Shown here in pieces: positions 63,001 to 64,000 of a DNA stretch of 64,000 nt. The notes beneath the pieces are model-generated. The model searched no databases. It worked only from the letters and a program-made list of their open reading frames with translations, and had not been told where the DNA came from. This stretch comes from Sanderia malayensis (lineage: Eukaryota > Cnidaria > Scyphozoa > Semaeostomeae > Pelagiidae): contig RQOL01000024.1 of assembly GCA_013076295.1 (NCBI GenBank), positions 1,240,001-1,304,000 of the forward strand, given 5' to 3'. Every line of letters begins with the position of its first letter. The first letter of the stretch is position 1. The position numbers were made by a program, and so were the translations under genes.

Positions 63001-63250
63001 GTATTATCAGATAAGTAATTTAGCATCAGGCTATCGACATTTATTCAACTGCTTCGTGCATTTCTCTGCATGCCTGTGTTAAATATTGCACCTTGTCGAA
63101 GATGGCATTTTTGCAGCCTAGATGCTAAACTGCTAAAAGACTCAGACAAGGATGTATATAGCTATGTTAAATGTTGATGATGAAGCAAAATAGAGACATG
63201 TTATAACGTTGTGTGATTAAAGCATTCAATAGCAATTGAATGTAGTGATG
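60083..63250. other. Intergenic, no supported gene
   Basis: Nothing firm. A plus-strand ATG at 60869 opens 32 codons up to a possible ACG|GTAAAT donor, but the peptide is not recognised and no following exon was found. Confidence 0.35.
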
Positions 63251-63264
63251 ATAATAATACCCCC

Positions 63265-63360
63265 ATCCATCCAACCATTTACGGATCAATCCATTTACGG
63301 ATCAGATACGGATTTCACGGATTAGGGATCAATCCATTTACGGATTTACGGACCCATTCA
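63265..63360. repeat. CCATTTACGGAT minisatellite
   Basis: Four to five degenerate units of 'ccatttacggatcaat' are present. Confidence 0.75.
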
Positions 63361-63775
63361 CCCTTCTATCAACTCATTCGCCAATCGACTACTTAATCCA
63401 TCAATCAATCCATCAATCCAAAGCAGAAACGACAAACCGAGTTAATCCAGATATAAACGCATTTCAGGTGTACATGCTAAATAGGCGCAAAGTATTTTTG
63501 CAAAAGTGGGCAATTCACAAAAGGAGAAAAAGCGATGCCAATCGGACGTGTCATCTGCAGTTCCAGTCAACAATGACTACAAGTCGATGATTATGATGAC
63601 AAATTAATAGAGCGCGGATTGCTTCACCCCCTGGCATGCCCACAAGATTAATCACAAACTCTATCAACATAACACAGCATTCAGGGGGAGCAGTAGAGTT
63701 TGATATCACAAATACTCTCCAATAGAATGGGTATTGCAATAATAAAACAAGCTGAACATCACGTTCCTTGAAATG

Positions 63776-63886
63776 GTGGGGCACGGTGAAACTTGGGGCT
63801 TATTTCGCGAAAATCCACATAGCACATCCACATAGTGCGGCACAGTACAATTTGGGGTTTATTTCGCAAAAATCTACATAGCAAGG
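63776..63886. repeat. 60-bp tandem duplication at right edge
   Basis: Two units spaced about 60 bp share 'cttggggcttatttcgcgaa' / 'atttggggtttatttcgcaa' and 'acatagca'. Confidence 0.65.
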
Positions 63887-64000
63887 CGTGCTTTGGCTCC
63901 CTTGCAAGCAAGCTCTTAATCTTTAAAACTCAAAGCCTTGAGTCTTTAGAAAATTGCCAGCTTTTAAAACTCAAGTCTTCAGGTGACTAGTCACAAGGGC

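Overview
This is metazoan nuclear DNA, A+T-rich with introns mostly of 100-700 bp. The window holds a Brachyury T-box gene, a Frizzled receptor, cGAS-like receptor genes, telomere-type TTAGGG motifs and many small inverted-repeat elements. The gene content and the intron-rich, fairly compact genes suggest an early-branching animal such as a cnidarian or sponge. The sequence alone does not let me choose between them. Exon boundaries were placed by eye from splice signals, reading-frame continuity and remembered family alignments. The exons of all five spliced coding sequences add up to whole codons.

Layout. (1) 0.5-5.9 kb, minus strand: a tandem array of three cGAS-like receptor (Mab-21/nucleotidyltransferase) genes plus a truncated fourth copy. 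Each full copy has a noncoding 5' exon, a short intron and one coding exon. Only the first copy keeps all three expected metal-binding acids. (2) 6.4-8.5 kb, minus: an intronless Frizzled. (3) 8.5-13.9 kb: no gene seen; a MITE with target-site duplication and repeats. (4) 13.9-22.4 kb, minus: SMARCAD1 chromatin remodeller, 19 coding exons, 913 aa. (5) 22.8-41.2 kb, minus: AK9, a multi-domain adenylate kinase, 31 coding exons, 1852 aa. Its introns are full of MITEs, minisatellites and a TTAGGG-bearing satellite. (6) 41.6-43.0 kb, minus: a type II Hsp40 (DNAJB), 355 aa, 3 exons. (7) 43.5-44.6 kb, plus: a single-exon BAG-domain Hsp70 co-chaperone, divergent from DNAJB across a 498-bp intergenic region with two clusters of heat-shock elements. 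(8) 46.1-54.3 kb, minus: Brachyury, 8 coding exons, 395 aa, with a TATA box. (9) 54.3-64 kb: no supported gene; a 25-bp A+T-rich minisatellite and other short repeats.

How genes may work together. The clearest functional pair is DNAJB and BAG. One stimulates Hsp70 ATP hydrolysis and the other promotes nucleotide release, and both appear to be under HSF control from one short region. The cGLR array looks like an innate-immune locus in which one copy stayed catalytic while sisters lost catalytic residues. The same-strand series DNAJB, AK9, SMARCAD1 has gaps of under 500 bp, but nothing shows shared function. Frizzled and Brachyury belong to the Wnt/axial patterning toolkit but are 40 kb apart with no visible link.
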